Of a DNA stretch of 31,198 nucleotides, positions 15,933-22,325 are shown piece by piece. The translations under genes and the position numbers were made by a program. Positions within the stretch are counted from its first letter, which is position 1, and the number at the start of each line of letters is the position of its first letter. The notes beneath the pieces are model-generated. The model was not told where the DNA came from. It saw only the letters and a program-made list of their open reading frames with translations, and ran no database searches. The DNA is from an uncultured Eubacteriales bacterium (GTDB lineage Bacteria; Bacillota; Clostridia; Oscillospirales; QAKW01): positions 1 through 31,198 of the forward strand of contig CABULU010000021.1 in assembly GCA_902492505.1 (NCBI GenBank), in the 5' to 3' direction.

Positions 15933-15967
15933 CGAAATGCCCGTCACAGCCGTCATTGCCGTCACAA
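15892..15967. repeat. Two opposed sets of three 9-bp iterons
   Basis: Left set: ATGACGGCG, ATGACGCAA, ATGACGGGA at 15892-15918, inside the end of the RepA-like gene. Right set: CCGTCACAG, CCGTCATTG, CCGTCACAA at 15941-15967, in the gap before the next gene. The sets share TGACGG/CCGTCA in opposite orientation, spaced 22 bases apart. Exact 9-base phasing in both suggests protein binding on a repeated helical face: a candidate origin, partition site or operator. Confidence 0.65.
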
Positions 15968-15990
15968 ACAAAGGAAAGGATTGAGATTTT

Positions 15991-16251
15991 ATGAGAAGTA
16001 AAACTCTTGGAATCAATGTGCGGGTAACGCCGGAGGAGAAAGAAAAGCTTTTGAAAAATGCCGATTACTGTTCGCTTTCTCTTTCAGAATATCTGCGGAG
16101 GCTGGGGGTTGGAAAGGATGTTGAAGCAACAGTTCGAGAAAAAGATTACCGGCTTTTCCGGCAGTTAAAGCAACTGAGAGCAGCCATTCCGCAGTTTGAA
16201 AAGGATGAAATTATCCGATGTATCGATGCGATTTTGAAAGAATTGCGATAG
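15991..16251 (+). CDS. Small ribbon-helix-helix-type mobilisation/regulatory protein
   Basis: 86 residues from ATG 15991 after GGAAAGG. The start TLGINVRVTPEEKEKLLKNA followed by SLSEYLRRLGVG is the pattern of MobC/ribbon-helix-helix proteins (strand, then two helices). The C-terminus is helical (FRQLKQLRAAIPQFEKDEII). It follows the iterons at 15892-15967 closely and is a natural candidate to bind them. Similar small proteins often precede MobC in clostridial mobile elements. The specific DNA target is not known. Confidence 0.7.
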   Translation: MRSKTLGINVRVTPEEKEKLLKNADYCSLSLSEYLRRLGVGKDVEATVREKDYRLFRQLKQLRAAIPQFEKDEIIRCIDAILKELR

Positions 16252-16255
16252 GTAG

Positions 16256-16350
16256 AAAATGGCTGCGCTATCGTAGCGAGCAGACCGTTTATACTCCCAA
16301 AGGTCGTAAAACGGTAAATCTCGTTAGGGCGCGCCCTAATACCCCTCAAC
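16256..16350 (+). other. Candidate transfer origin (oriT) upstream of mobC
   Basis: The gap before mobC contains CGCTATCGTAGCG (5-bp hairpin), AAAACGGT, and a perfect 16-bp palindrome TTAGGGCGCGCCCTAA (16324-16339) followed by TACCCCTCAACG. A GC-rich GCGCCCT motif beside an inverted repeat recalls the nic region of the RSF1010/pIP501 type of oriT. The position directly before mobC is where oriT usually lies in small mobilisable elements. No nick site can be proven from sequence alone. Confidence 0.5.
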
Positions 16351-16362
16351 GAAAGGAAGAAC

Positions 16363-16704
16363 ATGATGAAACAAAGAATCAAAAAACAGTTCTGGCTTTC
16401 CCCGCAGGACGCCAGAGAATTAAAACGCAAGGCAAAGCTTTGTGGCATTACAGAAACAGCGGTGATCCGAATCCTGCTACACGGCTACGAGCCGAAAGAA
16501 AAGCCGGACGCAAGATTTTACGAAGCAATGCGCCAGCTTTCCGCCATTGGCAACAACATCAACCAGCTTGCGGTGAAAGCGAACGCTCTCGGCTTTATCG
16601 ATGCGCCGATGCTAAAAGCGGAAGCCCTGCGCTGGCACAAGTTTCAGGCGGACATCGAAGCGGTGTTTCTCCGCCCCGGACAGAGTAACTTGAAATGGCA
16701 ATAA
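16363..16704 (+). CDS. mobC: MobC-like relaxosome accessory protein
   Basis: 113 residues from ATG 16363/16366 behind GAAAGGAAG. It has the MobC layout: an N-terminal ribbon-helix-helix (IKKQFWLSPQDARELKRKA, TETAVIRILLHGY) and the highly typical LSAIGNNINQLAVKANALG segment (about residues 65-83), followed by the ALRWHKFQADIEAVF helix. MobC binds oriT and helps the relaxase enter DNA. In relatives the relaxase gene follows at once; here a ParB-like gene starts 13 bases later and no relaxase occurs anywhere in the window. Confidence 0.85.
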   Translation: MMKQRIKKQFWLSPQDARELKRKAKLCGITETAVIRILLHGYEPKEKPDARFYEAMRQLSAIGNNINQLAVKANALGFIDAPMLKAEALRWHKFQADIEAVFLRPGQSNLKWQ

Positions 16705-16717
16705 GGAGGCGAACATA

Positions 16718-17641
16718 ATGACAACACGAAAATCTGATTTTATTTTGCCAACAACTTCGTTGGACGAGCTGTTTTCCTCACAGGAGGAGCGGGACGACGC
16801 AAAGCTGGAGCGAGTGAAAGAAATTCCACTAAACGAGCTTCATCCGTTCAGGGATCATCCATTCAAAATCCAAAACGATGAGGAAATGAAACGCCTGATT
16901 GAGAGCATTAAAAAGTTCGGGACGCTCACACCGGCGCTCGCTCGTCCTTTGCCGGAGGGCGGCTATGAACTGATCTCCGGGCATAGAAGGCTGGCGGCGT
17001 GTCAGGTGCTTGGCATTGAAACAATGCCCGTAATCATTCGGGAGATGAGCGACGATGAAGCAGTTATTGCAATGGTGGACGCCAACCTGCAACGAGAACA
17101 TATTTTGCCCAGTGAAAAAGCGTTTGCCTATAAGATGAAGCTGGAAGCAATCAAGCATCAAGGTATAACTTCTCGCCAAGTTGGCGAGAAGTTATTGAGC
17201 GTAACACAAGTGAGCAAAGAAAGCGATGATAGCGAGCGGCAAGTCCAACGCTATATCCGCTTAACTTACTTGATTCCCGAACTTCTGGAAATGGTGGACG
17301 ACGGAAAAATTGCTTTTAACCCTGCGGTAGAAATTTCGTACTTAGAGCAGTCGGAACAACGGGTATTGTTAAACGCAATGGAGCTAAACGACTGTACTCC
17401 CTCTCACGCACAGAGCATACGGCTTAAAAAACTCTCGCAGGAGGGGGTACTGCAAGACCAGACGATCTACGACATCCTTGCCGAGCAAAAGCCCAACCAG
17501 CAGGAACAGTACAAATTCAAGCGGGAGGACATCCGTAAATATTTCCCGAAGAGCTACACGGACAAGCAGGTCTGCGATACGGTCATTAAGCTGTTGGAAC
17601 AATGGCAGCGCAGACGGGAGCGTGACAGGGACAGTCGATAA
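16718..17641 (+). CDS. ParB/Spo0J-family partition-like protein
   Basis: 307 residues from ATG 16718, behind AAGGAGG that overlaps the end of mobC. Seen: the ParB N-terminal domain IPLNELHPFRDHPF, then LISGHRRLAACQVL (GHRR, about residues 87-90, the CTP-binding motif) and DANLQREHILPSEKAFAYKM; a central helix-turn-helix with ERQVQRYIRLTYLIPELL; and a C-terminal helix-rich region ending in arginines. It likely binds a palindromic site and spreads or regulates. No ParA partner is nearby, so regulation of the element is as likely as partition. A 31-bp perfect palindrome lies within its own gene at 17165-17195. Confidence 0.85.
   Translation: MTTRKSDFILPTTSLDELFSSQEERDDAKLERVKEIPLNELHPFRDHPFKIQNDEEMKRLIESIKKFGTLTPALARPLPEGGYELISGHRRLAACQVLGIETMPVIIREMSDDEAVIAMVDANLQREHILPSEKAFAYKMKLEAIKHQGITSRQVGEKLLSVTQVSKESDDSERQVQRYIRLTYLIPELLEMVDDGKIAFNPAVEISYLEQSEQRVLLNAMELNDCTPSHAQSIRLKKLSQEGVLQDQTIYDILAEQKPNQQEQYKFKREDIRKYFPKSYTDKQVCDTVIKLLEQWQRRRERDRDSR
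17165..17195. promoter_or_regulatory. 31-bp perfect palindrome inside the ParB-like gene
   Basis: The arms ATAACTTCTCGCCAA (17165-17179) and its exact complement (17181-17195) flank a single G. It lies in the linker codons (GITSRQVGEKLL) between the N-terminal domain and the DNA-binding helices of the ParB-like protein. Perfect symmetry over 30 of 31 bases is unlikely by chance. It could be a parS-like centromere or an operator bound by the ParB-like protein itself, or an RNA hairpin. Confidence 0.7.
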
Positions 17642-17654
17642 TTCGAACCGAAAA

Positions 17655-17726
17655 TGTGTGCGGAGCACGACCTTCACACAATGGAAAGAACGGCACCGGC
17701 AGGGTACAATGGTCTTGTCGGTGCCG
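17655..17726 (+). promoter_or_regulatory. Two hairpins ahead of the integrase gene
   Basis: TGTGTG/CACACA (17655-17680) and CGGCACCG/CGGTGCCG (17691-17698 with 17719-17726) lie between the ParB-like gene and the integrase, with one copy of GGAAAGAAC (17683-17691) between them. They may terminate or attenuate the operon transcript before integrase, or be part of an integrase or excisionase binding region. Confidence 0.45.
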
Positions 17727-17765
17727 GACTGTCCTGTGTAAAAGCAAAGAAAGGAGTTTTATCAA

Positions 17766-18977
17766 TTGGTATCAGGACATTTACAGGTTAAAAAAGGATA
17801 CTACTATGCCGTGCTAAGCTTCTACGACAGCAAAAACAAGCGGCACGTCAAGTACATATCCACCGGACTTCCCGAAAAGGGAAACAAACGTAAGGCCGAA
17901 GCGGAGCTTGTGAAAATCCGCAACGCCTTTGAACCGCCCGCAGAGATCGGTGAGCTTTGTTCCAATATGCTGTTTGCCGATTATCTGCTCGGCTGGCTGG
18001 AAATCGTCAAGGTCAGGGTGAAGCCCACCACCTTCGGCTCCTATGAGAGCATGGTGAAGCAGACCATTGAGCCGTATTTTCGGAATAAGCTGATTACCCT
18101 AAAGGACTTGGAAGCAAGGCACATCCAGCAGTTTTATTCCGAAAAGCTGCGGACGGTCAAGCCTAATTCCGTCATCCACTATCACGCCGTGATCCATCAG
18201 GCGCTGAAATACGCCATGAAAACCGACCTTGTACCGCAAAATGTGGCGATGAAGGTAGACCGCCCAAAGAAGAACGATTTCCAGCCGGTGTTTCTGGATG
18301 TAGCAGAGCTTCAGCACTTATTTGAAGTGGTCAAAGGTACAAAACTGGAACTTCCCGTTTTAGTCGCCGCCTTTTACGGCTTGCGCCGTGGCGAGGTGCT
18401 GGGGCTTAAATGGGACGCCATCGACTTTGAACGGGGAACGCTGACCATCAAACGGACGGTGACCTCCGTCAATGTCGGCGGGAAAACGCAGATCATCGAG
18501 CAGGAGTCGGCAAAAACCAAATCCAGTATGCGCACCCTGCCGCTGGTAGGAAGATTCAAGGAATACTTTGCAGAGGTCAAGGCGGCGCAGGAGCTGAACA
18601 AGCAGGTCTGCGGCAACTGCTACAACTACGAATACGACGGCTTCGTCTTCGTGGACGAGTTGGGCGAGCGGATGAAGCCCGATTATCTGACCTCACAATT
18701 TCCCGCCTTTATTCAGCGGCACGGCATGAAAAAGATGCGCTTCCACGATCTCAGGCATAGCTGCGCCTCCCTCTTGCTTGCCAACGGTGTACCGCTTAAG
18801 CAGATTCAGGACTGGCTGGGGCATTCGGATTTTTCCACCACGGCAAACATTTACGCCCATCTGGATTACAGTTCGAAACTCTCCTCGGCGCAGGCGATGG
18901 TGAGCGGTATGCCCCTTCCCGAAGCGGGAGATTTCGGCAGCAGATGGGAGCAAAGCGCAGAAAAAAGCGGGGAATAA
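17766..18977 (+). CDS. int: Tyrosine recombinase (integrase) of the mobile element
   Basis: 403 residues from a TTG start nine bases after AAAGGAG. The N-terminal 60 residues form an arm-binding region (GYYYAVLSFYDSKNKRHVKY), residues about 70-165 a SAM-like core-binding domain, then the catalytic domain: AAFYGLRRGEVLGLKW (Arg, about 206), HDLRHSCASLLL (HxxR, about 326) and WLGHSDFSTTANIYAHLD (His and the nucleophile Tyr, about 349 and 365). All catalytic residues are present, so it should be active. It is the last gene of the module, 117 bases from the 3' end of a tRNA-Ser on the other strand, the usual place for an integrase beside its attachment site. Confidence 0.93.
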   Translation: MVSGHLQVKKGYYYAVLSFYDSKNKRHVKYISTGLPEKGNKRKAEAELVKIRNAFEPPAEIGELCSNMLFADYLLGWLEIVKVRVKPTTFGSYESMVKQTIEPYFRNKLITLKDLEARHIQQFYSEKLRTVKPNSVIHYHAVIHQALKYAMKTDLVPQNVAMKVDRPKKNDFQPVFLDVAELQHLFEVVKGTKLELPVLVAAFYGLRRGEVLGLKWDAIDFERGTLTIKRTVTSVNVGGKTQIIEQESAKTKSSMRTLPLVGRFKEYFAEVKAAQELNKQVCGNCYNYEYDGFVFVDELGERMKPDYLTSQFPAFIQRHGMKKMRFHDLRHSCASLLLANGVPLKQIQDWLGHSDFSTTANIYAHLDYSSKLSSAQAMVSGMPLPEAGDFGSRWEQSAEKSGE

Positions 18978-18984
18978 AGCGAAA

Positions 18985-19016
18985 AGCTGTTCTTTCCAAA
19001 ATTATGGAAAGAACAG
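18985..19016 (+). terminator. 12-bp perfect hairpin just after integrase
   Basis: GCTGTTCTTTCC (18985-18996) pairs perfectly with GGAAAGAACAGC (19005-19016) across an 8-base loop, 7 bases after the integrase stop. It lacks a direct T-run; a smaller AAAATC-GGGT-GATTTT hairpin follows. The arms carry the GGAAAGAAC motif seen elsewhere near the attachment region, so it may be a recombination site rather than a terminator. Confidence 0.5.
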
Positions 19017-19055
19017 CCCAAAATCGGGTGATTTTTGGAGCGGGCACAAAAAAGA

Positions 19056-19090
19056 AAAAATCCAGAAGCCCGCATGGTTACTGGATTTTT
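19056..19090. terminator. Bidirectional terminator between integrase and tRNA-Ser
   Basis: AAAAATCCAG (19056-19065) and CTGGATTTTT (19081-19090) form a 10-bp stem with a T-run in both reading directions. It ends 3 bases from the tRNA 3' end and serves both the plus-strand integrase and the minus-strand tRNA. Confidence 0.8.
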
Positions 19091-19093
19091 CGA

Positions 19094-19182
19094 TGGCGGA
19101 GCGGGTGGGATTCGAACCCACGAGCCCGTGAGGACTACCTGATTTCGAGTCAGGCCCGTTATGACCACTTCGATACCGCTCC
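19094..19182 (-). tRNA. tRNA-Ser (anticodon CGA)
   Basis: Read on the minus strand: acceptor GGAGCGG (19182-19176) pairs with CCGCTCC near the 3' end, followed by G and an encoded CCA (19096-19094). The anticodon stem is CCTGA/TCAGG with loop CTCGAAA, giving anticodon CGA for codon UCG. The T arm contains GTTCGAATC. A long variable arm (TAGTCCTCACGGGCTC) and a length of 89 fit tRNA-Ser. The integrase is on its 3' side, so it is the probable integration target, restored by the element. Confidence 0.95.
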
Positions 19183-19235
19183 CTATATGCTCAACCGCTG
19201 TTTTTCCTCGCTTTTTTTCGATGAAAAAGGGCTTT

Positions 19236-19257
19236 GGAAAGAACTGACGGAAAGAAC
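19236..19257 (+). repeat. Two tandem GGAAAGAAC motifs to the right of the tRNA
   Basis: GGAAAGAAC at 19236-19244 and 19249-19257, 13 bases apart. The same word occurs at 17683-17691 and 19005-19013, and inverted at 18988-18996, that is, around the integrase gene. CCCGCATGGTTAC is also found on both sides of the tRNA (about 19069 and 19289). Confidence 0.6.
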
Positions 19258-19340
19258 AGCAAACTTATTCAATTTTCGAACCGGGTAAAACCCGCATGGT
19301 TACAAGGTTTTTGGTGGACGAAACGGACAGCTCCCCGCAA

Positions 19341-19383
19341 GATTTCGAGTGCAGCTCGTTATGACCACTTCGATACGCTTCCG
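19341..19383 (-). pseudogene. tRNA-Ser fragment A (anticodon arm to 5' end)
   Basis: Shares GATTTCGAGT and CGTTATGACCACTTCGATAC with the intact tRNA but differs in between (GCAGCT for CAGGCC) and at the acceptor (GCTTCCG for CGCTCCC). No T arm or 3' acceptor strand is present, so it cannot be a working tRNA. Confidence 0.75.
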
Positions 19384-19417
19384 TATAATAAATATTCAGT
19401 TTTTGGAGAAAGTAACA

Positions 19418-19461
19418 TGATTTCGAGTCAGGCCCGTTATGACCACTTCGATACGCTTCCG
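19418..19461 (-). pseudogene. tRNA-Ser fragment B (anticodon arm to 5' end)
   Basis: The first 37 bases are identical to 19140-19176 of the intact tRNA, then it continues GCTTCCG as in fragment A. It lacks the 3' half of a tRNA. Together with fragment A it suggests repeated recombination at this tRNA. The following stretch 19462-19890 is AT-rich and I see no gene in it. Confidence 0.8.
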
Positions 19462-19895
19462 AATGTGTTAACGTCCGGTTCGACGGCTAACGCAGTATGC
19501 AGTTTTATCGGACACATGCTTACAATCCGTATTATCCAGATGCTGTCAAAGTGCTAAAGACCAGCTCGGAAAAAGACTTTTGCAGTTTTGCCTTTTCGAA
19601 TACTTAATGTGTTTTCAAACAATTAAACAGCTTAGTTATTTTAACACATACATATAATAAAATCAATACCAAAGTAACATTAAAGTCGATTAATTTTGCA
19701 ATTAAATAAAATTATTTTACCTCAAAAAATATAGCTGCATATCAGATATACGACGTTAAATCAATCAGTTAAACTGAAACACTCAACCTAAACGTTCCCA
19801 AATTTCCCACATCCCATACCCTTCTTCCCGTATAATTACCGCTACCTTGCAAATGACATGCCATGGGTGACCGGACTCTTAAAATAATAAATAAT

Positions 19896-19926
19896 CCCCC
19901 GTGAAACAGCAATATCTCTCAGGGGG
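19896..19926 (-). terminator. Second hairpin downstream of rpmB
   Basis: CCCCC (19896-19900) and GGGGG (19922-19926) with adjoining short complementarity; read on the minus strand it is followed by ATTATTTATT. It could back up the terminator at 19941-19964. Confidence 0.45.
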
Positions 19927-19940
19927 TTCATTATAAACAA

Positions 19941-19964
19941 AATCCCGATGCAGCGCACCGGGAT
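19941..19964 (-). terminator. Rho-independent terminator of rpmB
   Basis: On the minus strand ATCCCG...CGGGAT forms a stem followed by TTTGTTTAT; it is 21 bases past the rpmB stop. Confidence 0.75.
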
Positions 19965-19985
19965 AACATATCGGATTGACCTTGA

Positions 19986-20174
19986 TTACACCGCTCTTTG
20001 AACTTTGCCGGAACGGAGGCATCTTGTGCAAACATAAATATGCTTGGGTGTTCCGTTTACTACGGCTTTAACACGCATAACGTTTGGTTTAAAAGGTCTG
20101 TTGCTTCTTCTGTGTGAGTGGGACACTTTGTTTCCGAAAACAACGCCCTTGCCGCAAACATCACATTTTGCCAT
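19986..20174 (-). CDS. rpmB: 50S ribosomal protein L28
   Basis: 62 residues starting MAKCDVCGKGVVFGN at ATG 20174, behind AGGAGG; the open frame reaches 20237 but that part is leader. The HSHRRSNRPFKPN segment and the CDVCGK...CTRCLRSG cysteine pairs identify the zinc-binding form of L28, part of the large ribosomal subunit. It is a single-gene unit with its own promoter and terminator, divergent from hprK. Confidence 0.96.
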   Translation of the reverse strand: MAKCDVCGKGVVFGNKVSHSHRRSNRPFKPNVMRVKAVVNGTPKHIYVCTRCLRSGKVQRAV

Positions 20175-20208
20175 AATTGACACACCTCCTAAAATTTTTA
20201 CGAGTTTT

Positions 20209-20237
20209 ATTTTATCATACGAGTTTATAAAAAGCAA
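20209..20237 (-). promoter_or_regulatory. Sigma-A promoter of rpmB
   Basis: Minus strand: TTGCTT (20237-20232), 17 bases, TAAAAT (20214-20209), about 35 bases before the rpmB ATG. Confidence 0.65.
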
Positions 20238-20265
20238 GTATTTTTTATTTTAAATTTGATTTTTA

Positions 20266-20294
20266 TTGAATATACTGTTATTATCTGATATAAT
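20266..20294 (+). promoter_or_regulatory. Sigma-A promoter of hprK
   Basis: TTGAAT (20266-20271), 17 bases, TATAAT (20289-20294), 30 bases before the hprK ATG. It stands back to back with the rpmB promoter. Confidence 0.75.
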
Positions 20295-20324
20295 TTAGTG
20301 AAGTAATTCACGGGGGTCATTTTT

Positions 20325-21275
20325 ATGGACAAATGCGAACTCAGCTTATCCACACTGGCGCACGATCTGAAGCTCGAAACTATATATATGCCGGAAAGCA
20401 AAAAAAACCTCATGATACGAAACACTGACATAAACCGTCCTGCTTTGCAGATTGCCGGTTACTTTAATCACTTTGACGAAACTCGGATACAAATATTCGG
20501 AATGGTCGAGCACGATTATCTCATGGAAATGGGTATCGAAACACGCCGCCATAATATCGATAAGCTATTTTCATTTAACTTTCCGTGCCTCATAATAACA
20601 AGAAACTTCGATCTTCCGGAGGAATGCATAGAGCTTGCCAAAAAGCACGAGATACCGCTACTTAGAACGGACAAGCATACTTCTGCTTTCACAAGCCGAA
20701 TTATTTATTACATGAACGCAAAGCTCGGTCCGCAGATAACGCGCCACGGCGTGCTGGTTGAGGTTTACGGAGAAGGTATACTGCTTCTGGGCGAAAGCGG
20801 AGTCGGAAAAAGCGAAACAGCAATTGAACTTGTAAAGCGCGGACATCAGCTTGTGGCCGATGACGCCGTAATCATAAAAAAAACCACCTCTACAAATCTT
20901 GTCGGAACAGCTCCCGAGCTTATACGGCATTTTATTGAGCTGCGCGGCATAGGTATTATAAACGTGCGCAGGATATTCGGAGTTGGTGCCGTTCTCGAAA
21001 ACGCCGATATAGACATGGTTGTCAACATCGAAAACTGGGACACAAACAAGACATACGACAGACTGGGTATTGACACACAGTACACCGACATTCTCGGCGT
21101 AAAGCTGCCGTCGCTCACTATCCCGGTAAAGCCGGGACGCAATTTGGCTGTAATTTTAGAGGTTGCGGCTATGAACAACAGACAACAGCGCATGGGCTAC
21201 AACGCCGCCGAAGAATTAAATAAAAAAATTATGGACGATATGGAAAACCAGGTAAAAAGACAACAAGAGTTATAA
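20325..21275 (+). CDS. hprK: HPr kinase/phosphorylase
   Basis: 316 residues, full length for HprK. Seen: N-terminal domain with FGMVEHDYL; GESGVGKSETAIELVKRGH (P-loop, about residues 156-164); LVADDAVIIKK; and the HprK signature RGIGIINVRRIFGVGA, then PVKPGRNLAVILEVAAMN. It phosphorylates and dephosphorylates Ser46 of HPr, the switch of carbon catabolite control in Bacillota. ATG 20325 follows GGGGGT and a good promoter. Next comes a glucokinase gene 39 bases on, a functionally sensible carbon-metabolism pair. Confidence 0.96.
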   Translation: MDKCELSLSTLAHDLKLETIYMPESKKNLMIRNTDINRPALQIAGYFNHFDETRIQIFGMVEHDYLMEMGIETRRHNIDKLFSFNFPCLIITRNFDLPEECIELAKKHEIPLLRTDKHTSAFTSRIIYYMNAKLGPQITRHGVLVEVYGEGILLLGESGVGKSETAIELVKRGHQLVADDAVIIKKTTSTNLVGTAPELIRHFIELRGIGIINVRRIFGVGAVLENADIDMVVNIENWDTNKTYDRLGIDTQYTDILGVKLPSLTIPVKPGRNLAVILEVAAMNNRQQRMGYNAAEELNKKIMDDMENQVKRQQEL

Positions 21276-21314
21276 AACCAATATCAGTCGAATGTGAATA
21301 TAAAGGAGAAAAAC

Positions 21315-22265
21315 ATGTACTATCTTGGAATTGACTTGGGAGGAACAAACGCCGCAGCGGGCATTGTAAACGAAAAATATGAGATAATCGCAAAAGCCTC
21401 TGTGCCCACAAACGCAAAAAACGGCGTCGACGCAATTGTAGAAAACATCGCCAAGGCGGCACGGCAAGCGATTACGGAAGCAAAGCTTACGGAAAACGAT
21501 ATCGCAAGTATCGGCATCGGCTCACCGGGAGCCATAGATCCCGAAAACGGCGTTGTTGATTTTGCGGGAAATCTCGGCTTTGACCACACACCGCTGGCAA
21601 AGCTTGTAGGAGCATATTTTCCAAGTAAAAAGATACTGCTTGAAAACGATGCAAATGTCGCAGCTTACGCAGAACACATGGCGGGTGCGGCAAAAGGCAC
21701 GCGTGACAGTGTGACAATAACACTCGGAACGGGCGTCGGCGGCGGAATGATTATTAACGGCAAAATATACTCCGGATTTAATAATAAGGGCGGCGAATTC
21801 GGACACATTGTAATTGAGCGCGACGGCTGGGAATGCAGCTGCGGAAGGCGCGGGTGCTGGGAGGCGTATGCTTCGGTTTCAGGGCTTATACGGCTTACCA
21901 AGCAGGAAATGCTGAGAAATAAAAAATCGGTTATGTGGGAGATTGCAAAGAACGACCTTAACAATGTAAACGGACTGACTTCATTTGATGCAATGCGGAA
22001 AGATGACCATACTGCAATTTATGTTGTTGAAAGTTATCTGCGCTCCGTTGCATCCGGCATTATAAACGTAATCAATATACTTCAGCCGGAGGTAATCTGC
22101 ATCGGAGGCGGCATTTCAAAAGAGGGAGATTACCTGCTGAAGCCAATAAAAGAAATAGTTTACAGCGAAATGTTTACAAAACGCAGCGAAAGCTCAACCG
22201 AGGTGAGAATTGCAAAGCTTGGAAATGACGCAGGAATTATAGGCGCGGCGCTTCTGAATGTATAA
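21315..22265 (+). CDS. glcK: ROK-family glucokinase
   Basis: 316 residues from ATG 21315 after AAAGGAG (a GTG at 21294 precedes the ribosome site and is not used). Seen: GIDLGGTNAAAGIV (phosphate-binding), ENDANVAAYAE, ITLGTGVGGGMI, and the ROK zinc motif ECSCGRRGCWEAYAS (about residues 172-186). ROK enzymes with this set phosphorylate glucose with ATP. It follows hprK and shares its transcript, ending at the terminator at 22289-22315. Substrate is inferred from the family; other sugars are possible. Confidence 0.92.
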   Translation: MYYLGIDLGGTNAAAGIVNEKYEIIAKASVPTNAKNGVDAIVENIAKAARQAITEAKLTENDIASIGIGSPGAIDPENGVVDFAGNLGFDHTPLAKLVGAYFPSKKILLENDANVAAYAEHMAGAAKGTRDSVTITLGTGVGGGMIINGKIYSGFNNKGGEFGHIVIERDGWECSCGRRGCWEAYASVSGLIRLTKQEMLRNKKSVMWEIAKNDLNNVNGLTSFDAMRKDDHTAIYVVESYLRSVASGIINVINILQPEVICIGGGISKEGDYLLKPIKEIVYSEMFTKRSESSTEVRIAKLGNDAGIIGAALLNV

Positions 22266-22288
22266 TAAATACCTGTCATCATTAAACG

Positions 22289-22315
22289 GCGGCTGAAATC
22301 ATTCAGCCGCTTTTT
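22289..22315 (+). terminator. Rho-independent terminator after glcK
   Basis: GCGGCTGAA-ATCA-TTCAGCCGC, a perfect 9-bp stem with a tetraloop, followed by TTTTT. Confidence 0.9.
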
Positions 22316-22325
22316 CGGAGGGATT

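Noticed and set aside
16218..16688. Possible relaxase frame overlapping mobC
   Set aside because: The frame lacks relaxase motifs (no HxH or catalytic Tyr region) and is a shifted reading of the mobC gene.
19234..19557. 107-codon plus-strand frame to the right of the tRNA
   Set aside because: It runs through the two tRNA fragments and the GGAAAGAAC repeats, so it is open by chance and not a gene.
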